DNA of 64,000 nucleotides. Source: Arthrobacter sp. Leaf69. Lineage in GTDB: Bacteria; Actinomycetota; Actinomycetes; Actinomycetales; Micrococcaceae. The position numbers were made by a program, and so were the translations under genes. Location: positions 454,237 through 518,236 of the forward strand of contig NZ_LMLR01000010.1 in the NCBI RefSeq assembly GCF_001422645.1, read 5' to 3'. This document shows, piece after piece, positions 31,432-39,544 of this stretch (positions are counted from its first letter, which is position 1; the number at the start of each line of letters is the position of its first letter). The notes below the pieces were generated by a model that saw only the letters and a list, made by a program, of their open reading frames with translations, had not been told where the DNA came from and did not search any database.

Positions 31432-32909
31432 TGCGGCCCATCAGCCGCCGCGACGCCCTGCTCCTGGGCGGTCTGGGCACTGTGGCGACGGCAGCCGGCG
31501 CCGCCGGGCTGTGGTGGTCGCTGGCTTCCCCGCGGCAGCCGCTCGGCGGCGCGCTGACCGGGCCGGGACCCAATCTGCTGGGCCCCCCGGAGCTTCGCAG
31601 CGAGAACGGCAGGCTGCAGCTCACCCTCGACGCCGCCCGCGGGCAGGTGGAACTCGGGGGCCGGTCCGCCGGCGCACTCTCTTACAACGGCACCGTCCCG
31701 GGCCCCACCCTCCGCCTGCGGCCCGGTGATGAGCTCGGCATCAGGCTGGTGAACGGCCTCGACGAACCGACCAACCTGCACGTCCACGGCCTGCACGTGT
31801 CCCCGCAGGCCAGCAGCGACAACGTCTTCGTAGAGGTCATGCCCGGGGAAAGCTTCGACTACAGCTACCGGTTGCCCGCGGACCACCCCCCGGGTGCGTA
31901 CTGGTACCACCCCCATCACCACGGGCTGGTCGCAGGGCAGATCTTCGCGGGGCTTTTCGGGGCGATCATCGTCGAAGAGCCCGAAGCCATCCCTGTAAAT
32001 AGCGAACGGGTTCTGATTGTCTCGGACACCACCCTGGACAGTGCCGGGAACATCGCGGCGGTGACGCCGATGGAACGGATGGCGGGCCGGGAAGGTGAAC
32101 TGCTCCTGCTCAACGGGCAAAGCCACCCGCTCCTCACCGCCCGCCCGGGCGAACGGGAACGGTGGCGGATCATCAACGCCTGCGTGGCCCGCTACCTCCG
32201 GCTCCGGCTGGACGGCCAGCAGCTGCAGCTGCTCGGCATGGATTCGGGACGGTCCGCCACGCCCGAACCCGTGGACGAACTCCTGCTCGCGCCGGGCAAT
32301 CGCGCGGACCTGCTGGTGATCGCCGCCGCCGGCGAATCAGTGCTGCAGACCCTCCCCTACAACCGCGGCGGCATGCCGGGAATGATGGGACGGCGGCGGA
32401 CCCCGGCCAGCGGGTCTGCCGCCCTGGCAGTCTTCCGGGTCGAGGGCGAATCCGGAACCCCGCCAGGTGCCGTGACCGCCCGGCCTGCCCCGGAAGACCT
32501 GCGCCCCGCAGCCGTGGCCGCGCGCCGGCAGCTGATCCTGGCCATGGGCGCGGGCCCGGGAGGAATGGGCGGGGGTATGGGCGGCATGCGGTTCAGCATC
32601 AACGGCCGCGAGTACAGCGAGGCCCGGACGGACACCATCGTCTCCGCCGGGACGGTCGAGGAATGGACGCTGGTCAACACCAGCCCCATGGACCACCCGT
32701 TCCACCTCCACGTGTGGCCGATGCAGCTCATCGAGGACAACGGTCAGGGCGCCGGCGCCGTGGTGATGCGGGACGTGGTGAACGTGCGGGCGAACAGCCG
32801 CGCCACGGTCAGGATCGCGTTCCGCGACTTCCGTGGCCGATCGGTCTACCACTGCCACATCCTGGATCACGAGGACCAGGGAATGATGGGGGTGATCGAG
32901 GTCCGCTAA
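31431..32909 (+). CDS. Multicopper oxidase, Tat-exported, CueO-like
   Basis: A 492-residue copper enzyme. The twin-Arg leader ISRRDALLLGGLGTVATAAGAAGLWW sends it out folded. All four copper motifs are present: NLHVHGLH, YWYHPHHHG, HPFHLHVWP and VYHCHILDHEDQGMM, the last with the T1 Cys and axial Met. Met-rich inserts (GGMPGMMG and GPGGMGGGMGGM) resemble those binding Cu(I) in CueO. Expected role: oxidation of Cu(I) to the less toxic Cu(II) outside the membrane. Coupled to the SHOCT gene and followed by the CopB ATPase gene with its own operator. Confidence 0.92.
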   Translation: MRPISRRDALLLGGLGTVATAAGAAGLWWSLASPRQPLGGALTGPGPNLLGPPELRSENGRLQLTLDAARGQVELGGRSAGALSYNGTVPGPTLRLRPGDELGIRLVNGLDEPTNLHVHGLHVSPQASSDNVFVEVMPGESFDYSYRLPADHPPGAYWYHPHHHGLVAGQIFAGLFGAIIVEEPEAIPVNSERVLIVSDTTLDSAGNIAAVTPMERMAGREGELLLLNGQSHPLLTARPGERERWRIINACVARYLRLRLDGQQLQLLGMDSGRSATPEPVDELLLAPGNRADLLVIAAAGESVLQTLPYNRGGMPGMMGRRRTPASGSAALAVFRVEGESGTPPGAVTARPAPEDLRPAAVAARRQLILAMGAGPGGMGGGMGGMRFSINGREYSEARTDTIVSAGTVEEWTLVNTSPMDHPFHLHVWPMQLIEDNGQGAGAVVMRDVVNVRANSRATVRIAFRDFRGRSVYHCHILDHEDQGMMGVIEVR

Positions 32910-32922
32910 CGGGTGAATCCTC

Positions 32923-32951
32923 TTGTCAAGCATACCCCCTGGGGGTATGGT
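32923..32951 (+). promoter_or_regulatory. Promoter with CsoR-type operator before copB
   Basis: TTGTCA (32923-32928) and TATGGT (32946-32951) are 17 bp apart. The palindrome CATACCCCCTGGGGGTATG (32931-32949, nine-base arms around T) fills the spacer and enters the -10. This is the classical CsoR operator, so copper-responsive repression is expected. Confidence 0.78.
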
Positions 32952-32993
32952 TGCCTCATCCGAACTGACGATGGATCTCCACGGGAGCGCATC

Positions 32994-35144
32994 ATGGAAC
33001 ACCCGCACAGCAGCCACCCCGTCGGCGGCGGGCAGCTGAACCAGGCGAAAGCAGAACACGGCCGGCCGAACGAAGAACACTACGGGCACCAGCCCCACGG
33101 CGCGCCCGGAGCCGGCACCGCCCCACAGCCGGACGACGAGCATCTGGTTCACAGCCAGGGCCAGCACGCCGGGCACAGTGTGGCGATGTTCAAGAACCGG
33201 TTCTGGCTGACCCTGGCCCTGGCCGTACCCGTGGTCTTCTTCAGTCCGATGTTTGCGCACCTGCTCGGCTACCAGCCTCCGGTGTTTCCCGGCTCCGCCT
33301 GGATCCCTCCGGTGCTGGGAACGGTCATCTTCTTCTACGGCGGCCAGCCGTTCCTCAAGGGCGGACTCAGGGAGCTGAAAAGCCGCAAACCGGGCATGAT
33401 GCTGCTGATCGCCATGGCCATCACGGTGGCTTTCACCGCCTCGTGGGTGACCACCCTGGGGATCGGCGGCTTCGACCTCGACTTTTGGTGGGAACTGGCC
33501 CTTCTGGTCGACATCATGCTGCTAGGACACTGGCTCGAAATGCGCGCGCTCGGCTCGGCCCAGGGCGCTCTGGATGCCCTCGCGGCGCTGCTGCCGGACG
33601 AGGCAGAACGCATCACCGAAACCGGAACCGAGACCGTCGCGGTGTCCGAGCTCAGGAGCGGCGACATCATCCTGGTCCGCTCCGGCGGCCGGATGCCGGC
33701 GGACGGGGCCGTGATCGAGGGGCAGGCCGAATTCGACGAGTCCATGATCACGGGCGAGTCCAAGACCGTCCTGCGTTCCCCCGGCGACCCCGTGACGGCC
33801 GGGACCGTCGCCACCGGCAACAGCCTCCGCGTCCAGGTAACAGCCATCGGCGAGGACACCGCCCTGGCCGGAATCCAGCGGCTCGTGGCCGAAGCCCAGG
33901 CGTCTTCCTCCCGGGCCCAGGCCCTCGCCGACCGCGCCGCCGCCTTCCTGTTCTACTTCGCTGCCGGCGCGGGCGTCATCACCTTCATCGTGTGGACACT
34001 GCTGGGCAGCGTGCCCGACGCCGTTGAGCGCACCGTGACGGTGCTGGTGATCGCCTGCCCGCACGCCCTGGGCCTGGCCATCCCCCTGGTCATCGCGATC
34101 TCGACGGAGCGGGCCGCCCGGGCCGGGGTGCTGATCAAGGACCGGATGGCGCTTGAGCGGATGCGGACGGTCGACGTCGTGCTGTTCGACAAGACGGGGA
34201 CGCTGACGAAGGGCGAGCCGGAACTGAAAGACATTGCCGCCGTTGACGGAACCGGCCAGGACGGGCTGCTCGCCCTGGCCGCCGCGGCGGAGTCGGACAG
34301 CGAGCACCCCATGGCGCGCGCAATCGTGGCCGCTGCCCGCGTGCGCGGGCTGGCGGTGCCCCAGGCGAGCGATTTCACCTCCCTGACCGGACGCGGGGTG
34401 CGCGCCACGGTGGGCGGCCGGACGGTCCGCGTGGGTGGTCCGGCCCTGCTCCGGGAGGTGGGGGCGGCGGAGCCTCCGGGCCTGGCCGCCGCCACCGCCG
34501 CCTGGCGGGACCGCGGCGCGGCGGTGCTCCATGTGGTGGACGGCGCTGCCGTGATCGGCGCCTTGAGCCTTGAGGACGCGGTCCGGCCGGAATCCCGACA
34601 GGCCGTCGCGGCGCTCCAGCACCGGGGCATCAAGGTTGCCATGATCACCGGCGATGCCCGGCAGGTGGCCCGGGCCGTGGCCGCCGAACTGCAGATCGAC
34701 GAGGTCTTCGCCGAGGTACTGCCCGCGGACAAGGACAAAAAGGTGGCCGAGCTCCAGGCGCGCGGCCTCAGGGTGGCGATGGTGGGCGACGGCGTCAACG
34801 ACTCCCCCGCCCTGGCCCGGGCCGAGGTGGGGATCGCGATCGGCGGCGGGACCGACGTCGCGGTGGAGTCCGCCGGGGTGGTTCTGGCCGGGAACGATCC
34901 TCGGGCAGTGTTGTCCATGGTGGACCTGTCACGGGCGAGCTACCGGAAGATGTGGCAGAACCTCGTGTGGGCGACCGGCTACAACATCATCGCGGTGCCG
35001 CTGGCCGCCGGTGTCCTGGCCTTCGCCGGGGTTATCCTCTCCCCTGCCGCCGGTGCCGTGCTGATGTCCGCTTCGACGATCGTGGTGGCGCTTAACGCCC
35101 AGCTGCTGCGGGGCCTGAAACTCAACCCGGCCGACGTCGGCTGA
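32994..35144 (+). CDS. copB: Copper-translocating P-type ATPase, CopB type (P1B-3)
   Basis: A 716-residue membrane pump. The first 70 residues are His-rich (MEHPHSSHP, GHQPHG, HSQGQHAGHS) and replace the Cys metal-binding domains of CopA. The membrane metal motif is CPH (355-357), which marks the CopB group (Cu(II)/Cu(I) or Ag export). The phosphorylation site is DKTGTLTKGEPE (Asp399), with TGES, SEHPMARA and GDGVNDSPALA all intact. The ATG at 32994 is 43 bases after the -10. An upstream in-frame ATG at 32913 precedes the promoter and is rejected. It likely works with the multicopper oxidase in copper tolerance. Confidence 0.92.
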   Translation: MEHPHSSHPVGGGQLNQAKAEHGRPNEEHYGHQPHGAPGAGTAPQPDDEHLVHSQGQHAGHSVAMFKNRFWLTLALAVPVVFFSPMFAHLLGYQPPVFPGSAWIPPVLGTVIFFYGGQPFLKGGLRELKSRKPGMMLLIAMAITVAFTASWVTTLGIGGFDLDFWWELALLVDIMLLGHWLEMRALGSAQGALDALAALLPDEAERITETGTETVAVSELRSGDIILVRSGGRMPADGAVIEGQAEFDESMITGESKTVLRSPGDPVTAGTVATGNSLRVQVTAIGEDTALAGIQRLVAEAQASSSRAQALADRAAAFLFYFAAGAGVITFIVWTLLGSVPDAVERTVTVLVIACPHALGLAIPLVIAISTERAARAGVLIKDRMALERMRTVDVVLFDKTGTLTKGEPELKDIAAVDGTGQDGLLALAAAAESDSEHPMARAIVAAARVRGLAVPQASDFTSLTGRGVRATVGGRTVRVGGPALLREVGAAEPPGLAAATAAWRDRGAAVLHVVDGAAVIGALSLEDAVRPESRQAVAALQHRGIKVAMITGDARQVARAVAAELQIDEVFAEVLPADKDKKVAELQARGLRVAMVGDGVNDSPALARAEVGIAIGGGTDVAVESAGVVLAGNDPRAVLSMVDLSRASYRKMWQNLVWATGYNIIAVPLAAGVLAFAGVILSPAAGAVLMSASTIVVALNAQLLRGLKLNPADVG

Positions 35145-35160
35145 CCGGAAGGAGACACCC

Positions 35161-35796
35161 GTGCCGGAGAGCAACCCGCGCGAGTCATCATTCGGGAGAT
35201 CCTATGCGCGCGTGGGTCCGCGGATGGACGCCCGCGGGGCCACGGACCACCGCAGGAGGCTTGTGGCGGCGGCGCGCGGCGTCGTCGTCGAAATCGGGGC
35301 GGGTTACGGCGCAACCTTTCCGTTCTATCCCGCCGCGGTAACGGGCGTGCTTGCCCTCGAACCGGACCCCACGCTCCGGGGACTGGCCCGGGCCGCGGCC
35401 GGCAAGTCACCGGTGCCTGTCACGGTGGAGGACGGCGTGGCGGAATCGTTGCCGGCCGCGGATGCCTCCGTCGACGTCGTCGTCTCGAGCCTGGTGCTGT
35501 GCAGCGTGGCCGACCAGTCAGCCGCCCTGACGGAAATTGTCCGGGTCCTGCGGCCGGGCGGCCTGCTGCTGTTCTATGAGCACGTCCGCTCGGCACACCG
35601 CGTGCTGGGGGCCGCCGAAGACCTGCTCACGCCGCTGTGGAGCCGGGTGGCCGGCGGCTGCCACCCAAACCGGGACACGGCCGCCGCGATCGCCGGGGCA
35701 GGCCTCGCCGTGCAGGACCTGGACCGCTTCGGCTTTTCGGTCCTTCCCGGCAACCCGCGGCTGGCCCATGTGTTGGGGGCGGCCAGAAAGCCCTGA
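35161..35796 (+). CDS. Class I SAM-dependent methyltransferase
   Basis: A 211-residue soluble methyltransferase. Motif I is VVVEIGAGYGATFPFY, the acidic residue binding SAM ribose is in VLALEPDP, and motif III-IV is DASVDVVVSSLVLCSV, with LRPGGLLLFYEHVRS after it. The closing half resembles METTL7/UbiE-like enzymes. GTG start with GGAAGGAG at normal spacing, 16 bp after copB, so it is likely in the copper operon. The substrate is unknown. Confidence 0.82.
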   Translation: MPESNPRESSFGRSYARVGPRMDARGATDHRRRLVAAARGVVVEIGAGYGATFPFYPAAVTGVLALEPDPTLRGLARAAAGKSPVPVTVEDGVAESLPAADASVDVVVSSLVLCSVADQSAALTEIVRVLRPGGLLLFYEHVRSAHRVLGAAEDLLTPLWSRVAGGCHPNRDTAAAIAGAGLAVQDLDRFGFSVLPGNPRLAHVLGAARKP

Positions 35797-35843
35797 GCGC
35801 CCCGTTGCGGGCGCCCTGGCTGCGGATGACCGCCCGGGCACAC

Positions 35844-35876
35844 AAAAGGGGCGCCTGCCGCGATGGCAGACGCCCC
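35844..35876 (-). terminator. Terminator for the desaturase gene
   Basis: GGGGCGCCTGCC (35848-35859) pairs with GGCAGACGCCCC (35865-35876). On the minus strand it is followed by TTTT (35844-35847). Confidence 0.75.
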
Positions 35877-35910
35877 ATTCGTCAATCATTCAAACCGGTT
35901 GGAGCCGCGC

Positions 35911-37113
35911 TCAGGCCTTCTTCGGCGGCAGCGCCAGCTTGAAGACCTTTGCCCAAGTGGAGCCGACCTGCTTCCAGATGGGGCCGGTGGTGTACGGCAA
36001 GCCGTAGCGCTTGCAGATTTCCTGCACCTTGGGAGCCACCTCGGCGTAACGGTTGGACGGAATGTCCGGGAAGAGGTGGTGCTCGATCTGGTGAGAGAGG
36101 TTGCCGGTCATGAGGTGCATGAACTTGGAACCGGAGATGTTGGCGGATCCGATCATCTGCCGCACGTACCAGTCCCCGCGGGTTTCCCCTTCCACCATTT
36201 CCTCGGTGAAGGTGTCCGTGCCCTCGGGGAAGTGTCCGCAGAAGATCACCGCGTGGGCCCAGACATTTCGGACAGCATTCGCTGCCAGCGTGCCGTACAG
36301 CGCCTGCTTGCCGGAGCCGGTCAGCATTGCGACGGCGGGAGTGGCAGCGTAGTCCTTGGTGAACTGCGTGAGCGCCTTGCGGCCGAGGGCCTTGAGGTCC
36401 TTGGTGAGGGCCTCCTTGGTCTTGTTGCCCTCCTTGTAGTCGTTCAGCTCGAGATCATAGATCGCGATGCCCCACTCGAAGACCGGGGCCAACAGGGCGT
36501 TGTAGAGCGGGTTGCCCAAGTTGAACGGCTTCCATTCCTGGTCCGCGTCCATCCGCAGCAGGTTGTATCCGACGTCGTTGTCCTTGCCGACGACGTTGGT
36601 CCAGCGGTGGTGCAGATCGTTGTGGGTGTGCTGCCACGACCGGGCCGGGGTCACGAAGTCCCACTCCCAGGTGGTGGAGTGGATGTCCGGGTCCCGCATC
36701 CAGTCCCACTGGCCGTGCAGGATGTTGTGGCCCAGCTCCATGTTTTCCAGGATCTTGGCGAAGCTGAGCAGCGTGGTGCCGGTGACCCAGGCGGCCTTGT
36801 TCTTGCTGACCAGGAGCGCGGCGCGGCCGGAAATTTCCAGTCCGCGCTGGATCTTGATCATGCGCCGGATGTAGGCGGCGTCGCTGGCGCCGCGCTTGGC
36901 AAGGATGTCGTCCTTGATGGCATCGAGCTCGCGGCCCAGCTCGGCGACCTGCTCGTCGGAGAGATGCGCGGCGGCCGGCGGCCGAACGGTGGGGCTGCCT
37001 GTCTCGGCAAGGGCGCCGCGCCGCGTCTTCACGGCAGCGGGCACCTTGGCAGAGTCATTACCGCCCTGGGGTACTTCCTCGGAAACGTCAGGCTTGTCGG
37101 AAACAATCGTCAT
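35911..37113 (-). CDS. Membrane fatty acid desaturase (acyl-CoA/DesA3-like)
   Basis: A 400-residue di-iron membrane desaturase. The three His boxes are HNILH (129-133), HTHNDLHH (162-169) and HQIEHH near residue 355. Hydrophobic stretches between them anchor it. The first 50 residues are charged and probably disordered. The ATG at 37113 follows an AGGAG. Family members insert a cis double bond into stearoyl- or palmitoyl-CoA. The gene directly upstream encodes its likely electron donor, 13 bp away, as in the mycobacterial DesA3 / Rv3230c pair. Role: membrane fluidity. Confidence 0.88.
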   Translation of the reverse strand: MTIVSDKPDVSEEVPQGGNDSAKVPAAVKTRRGALAETGSPTVRPPAAAHLSDEQVAELGRELDAIKDDILAKRGASDAAYIRRMIKIQRGLEISGRAALLVSKNKAAWVTGTTLLSFAKILENMELGHNILHGQWDWMRDPDIHSTTWEWDFVTPARSWQHTHNDLHHRWTNVVGKDNDVGYNLLRMDADQEWKPFNLGNPLYNALLAPVFEWGIAIYDLELNDYKEGNKTKEALTKDLKALGRKALTQFTKDYAATPAVAMLTGSGKQALYGTLAANAVRNVWAHAVIFCGHFPEGTDTFTEEMVEGETRGDWYVRQMIGSANISGSKFMHLMTGNLSHQIEHHLFPDIPSNRYAEVAPKVQEICKRYGLPYTTGPIWKQVGSTWAKVFKLALPPKKA

Positions 37114-37126
37114 GCGTTGGTACTCC

Positions 37127-38197
37127 TCAGAGGTCGAGGTTAACGGGTCCGGCGGCTGCCGAAACACACGTCTGGATTAGTTGGCCGGGCTCGCCGTGGA
37201 CTTCGTCCGTGCGCAGGTCACGGACCTGGCCGGCCCGGAGGGGGATAAGGCAGCTGTGGCAGATTCCCATGCGGCAGCCGCTGGGCATAAGGACGCCGGC
37301 GTCCTCGCCGACGTCAAGCAGCGGGGTGTCGCCGTCGGCTTCGACTTCGCGGTCCGACGCCTCGAACGTGACCAGGCCGCCGTCGTGCCCTTCCCCACCG
37401 GCAAGCTTGGTGCTGAAGCGCTCGATGGTGAGGCTGGCTTTCGACGGTTCCGCGGTGGCGGTCTCCGCCTCCCAGAGCGCCTCGGCGTCGTCCAGGAAGC
37501 TTTCGGGGCCGCATGCGTAGGCGGCGCGCTGGCGCCAGTCCGGGCAGAGCTGTTCGAGTCCGGCCACGGAGGTGAAGTCCAGCCGGCCGCGTTCGCCGGT
37601 GAACCAGTGAACCACGCGGAAGTTGGGGAACTGGTCCGCAAGTTCGGCCAGCTCCTCGCGGAAGATGGCGTCGGCTGGGGTCCGGGCGGTGTGGATGAGG
37701 ACGACGTCCGAGTCCGGGCGGTGCGGGACCAGGGTGCGGATCATCGACATCACCGGCGTGATTCCGCTGCCGGCGGTGAGCATCAGCAAGGGCCGCGGGT
37801 GTTCAGGGAGGACGAAGTCGCCCTGCGGCGGCGCCAGGAAGAGCACGTCGCCGGGCTTGGTGTTGCGCACGAGGGTCCCGGACACGGCACCCATGTCACT
37901 GACGGTGATGGCCGGGTCCTTGCCGGCCGGGGCGCTGAGCGAGTACGACCGCCAGTGGCGGACGCCGTCGAGCTCGACGCCAATACGGGCCCACTGGCCG
38001 GCAAGGTGTGCTTGCCAGCCGCGGCCGGGACGGAAGAAAATGGTGGCGGAATCGGCCGTTTCTGGAACCACCCGGGTGACTACGCCGCGCAATTGGCGGG
38101 CAGAAAACACAGGGTTGAACAGCGACAGAATGTCTTCTGGAGCTAGGGGGGTGGTCAGTAGAGATGCGGCGCGCGCCAGCTTACGGAGCCGGATCAT
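37127..38197 (-). CDS. Ferredoxin/flavin oxidoreductase for the desaturase (Rv3230c-like)
   Basis: A 356-residue electron-transfer protein. The FAD-binding barrel contains WRSYSLSAPAG, and the NAD(P)H domain has LMLTAGSGITPVMSMIRTL and AYACGPESFLDDAE. A plant-type 2Fe-2S domain at the C-terminus has Cys308, 313, 316 and 344 (CRMGICHSC ... QTCV). It passes electrons from NAD(P)H to the di-iron desaturase encoded 13 bp downstream. There is no clear ribosome-binding site before the ATG, so the message may be nearly leaderless. It is divergent from a PucR-type regulator. Confidence 0.9.
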   Translation of the reverse strand: MIRLRKLARAASLLTTPLAPEDILSLFNPVFSARQLRGVVTRVVPETADSATIFFRPGRGWQAHLAGQWARIGVELDGVRHWRSYSLSAPAGKDPAITVSDMGAVSGTLVRNTKPGDVLFLAPPQGDFVLPEHPRPLLMLTAGSGITPVMSMIRTLVPHRPDSDVVLIHTARTPADAIFREELAELADQFPNFRVVHWFTGERGRLDFTSVAGLEQLCPDWRQRAAYACGPESFLDDAEALWEAETATAEPSKASLTIERFSTKLAGGEGHDGGLVTFEASDREVEADGDTPLLDVGEDAGVLMPSGCRMGICHSCLIPLRAGQVRDLRTDEVHGEPGQLIQTCVSAAAGPVNLDL

Positions 38198-38296
38198 TTA
38201 TCAATCTTATGTCAGAGCGGGTCATACTTCTTCACCCAAGGCATACGATCGACTAGAAGAAACTATTGCCCGGAAACAACTTTTGGACTCAGCCCC

Positions 38297-39499
38297 ATGA
38301 ACGCTTCCCCTGCCGGCGCCCCCGGCTCCCCCGCCTACGACCCGCCGTGGCTGGCCCTGCCGCGCGAGGTCAGCGACGTGCTCCGGCCCATGATGCCGGG
38401 CATCGTCGAGGCGATCATCGACGCCGTGCCCCAGCTCGTCCCGGCCTACGCCAGGCCGATTGAAGGCCGGTTCGGCCGCGGGCTGCGCCGCGGCGTGGCT
38501 GCCGCGCTGGACCGCTTCCTGCAGTTGCCGGGGACCCGGCTGCCCGCGCTTTCCGAGGAAAGCAGGCAGCTGGTGGCAGGGCTGGGGAGCGGCGAATTCC
38601 GGCAGGGCAGGAGCATGGATGCGCTGTTGAGCGCCTACCGGATGGGCGCCCGCGTGACCTTCCGCGAGATGTCCCGGGTGTCCGTGGAGCACCATCTGGG
38701 GCAGACCGTGGTGGTGGACCTGGGCGAATCGATCCTGGCCTACATCGACGAGCTGTCCGCGGTCAGCGCCGAGGCGTATGCCTTTGAACAGTCCGAACGG
38801 GCCGGGGCAGTGGACCGCCGGCGCACCGAACTGCTGGACCTGCTGCTGCTGGGACAGGCCGACGAGGCGGCCCTGCGCCAGACGGCTGCCATGGCGGACT
38901 GGTCCCTGCCGCCCCGGATGGTGGTGGTGACCCTGCCGGTGGACCGCTCCGCGGGACTGCGGCTCCGGCTGGGGCCGGGAACGCTGGTGATCGAACGGGA
39001 GACCGACGCCGTTGCCCTGGTTCCGGCGCGGAAGTCCAAGTCCGCGCGGGCGGATCTGGAGAAGGCGCTGCGGGGTCGCGGGGCCGCCGTCGGGCCGGCA
39101 GGCGGCTGGGAGAAGGTCCCGGATTCGCTGCGCCTGGCAGTGCTTGCAGCCTCGGTCCTGCCGCCCCGCGACGGTCCGGAGGATCCGCCGATCTGGGCTG
39201 ACGATCATCTGGCTGAGGTGATCCTCGGCGCGGAGCCCTCCGCCATCGCCGAACTGGCCAACCGCCGCCTGGCGCCGCTGGAAGGGCTGCGTCCGGCCCA
39301 GCGCGAGCGGCTCGCGGAGACGCTGCTGTCCTGGTTGCGGCACTGGGGCCAGCGCGGCCCGGTGGCCGCAGAGCTCGGCATCCACCCGCAGACCGTGGGG
39401 TACCGGGCGGCGCAGCTGCGTGAGCTGTTCGGCGACACCCTGGAGGATCCGAAGGCGCGTTTTGAAATGGAGCTTGCGCTGCACGCTGGGAAGCGTTAG
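38297..39499 (+). CDS. PucR/CdaR-type helix-turn-helix regulator
   Basis: A 400-residue regulator. The N-terminal two thirds is a helical sensor region of the actinobacterial type (ALDRFLQLPGT ... EFRQGRSMDALLSAYRMGARVTFREMSRV). The C-terminal HTH is LAETLLSWLRHWGQRGPVAAELGIHPQTVGYRAAQLRELFGDTLEDPKARFEMELAL, the PucR C-terminal domain. It is divergent from the desaturase reductase operon, so control of that operon is likely by position. Mycobacterial relatives are linked to fatty-acid genes. No good Shine-Dalgarno precedes the ATG. Confidence 0.82.
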   Translation: MNASPAGAPGSPAYDPPWLALPREVSDVLRPMMPGIVEAIIDAVPQLVPAYARPIEGRFGRGLRRGVAAALDRFLQLPGTRLPALSEESRQLVAGLGSGEFRQGRSMDALLSAYRMGARVTFREMSRVSVEHHLGQTVVVDLGESILAYIDELSAVSAEAYAFEQSERAGAVDRRRTELLDLLLLGQADEAALRQTAAMADWSLPPRMVVVTLPVDRSAGLRLRLGPGTLVIERETDAVALVPARKSKSARADLEKALRGRGAAVGPAGGWEKVPDSLRLAVLAASVLPPRDGPEDPPIWADDHLAEVILGAEPSAIAELANRRLAPLEGLRPAQRERLAETLLSWLRHWGQRGPVAAELGIHPQTVGYRAAQLRELFGDTLEDPKARFEMELALHAGKR

Positions 39500-39544
39500 A
39501 CAGCGCAGGCATTAAGCAGCGGAAGCGTTAGGTAACCTCGAGCC

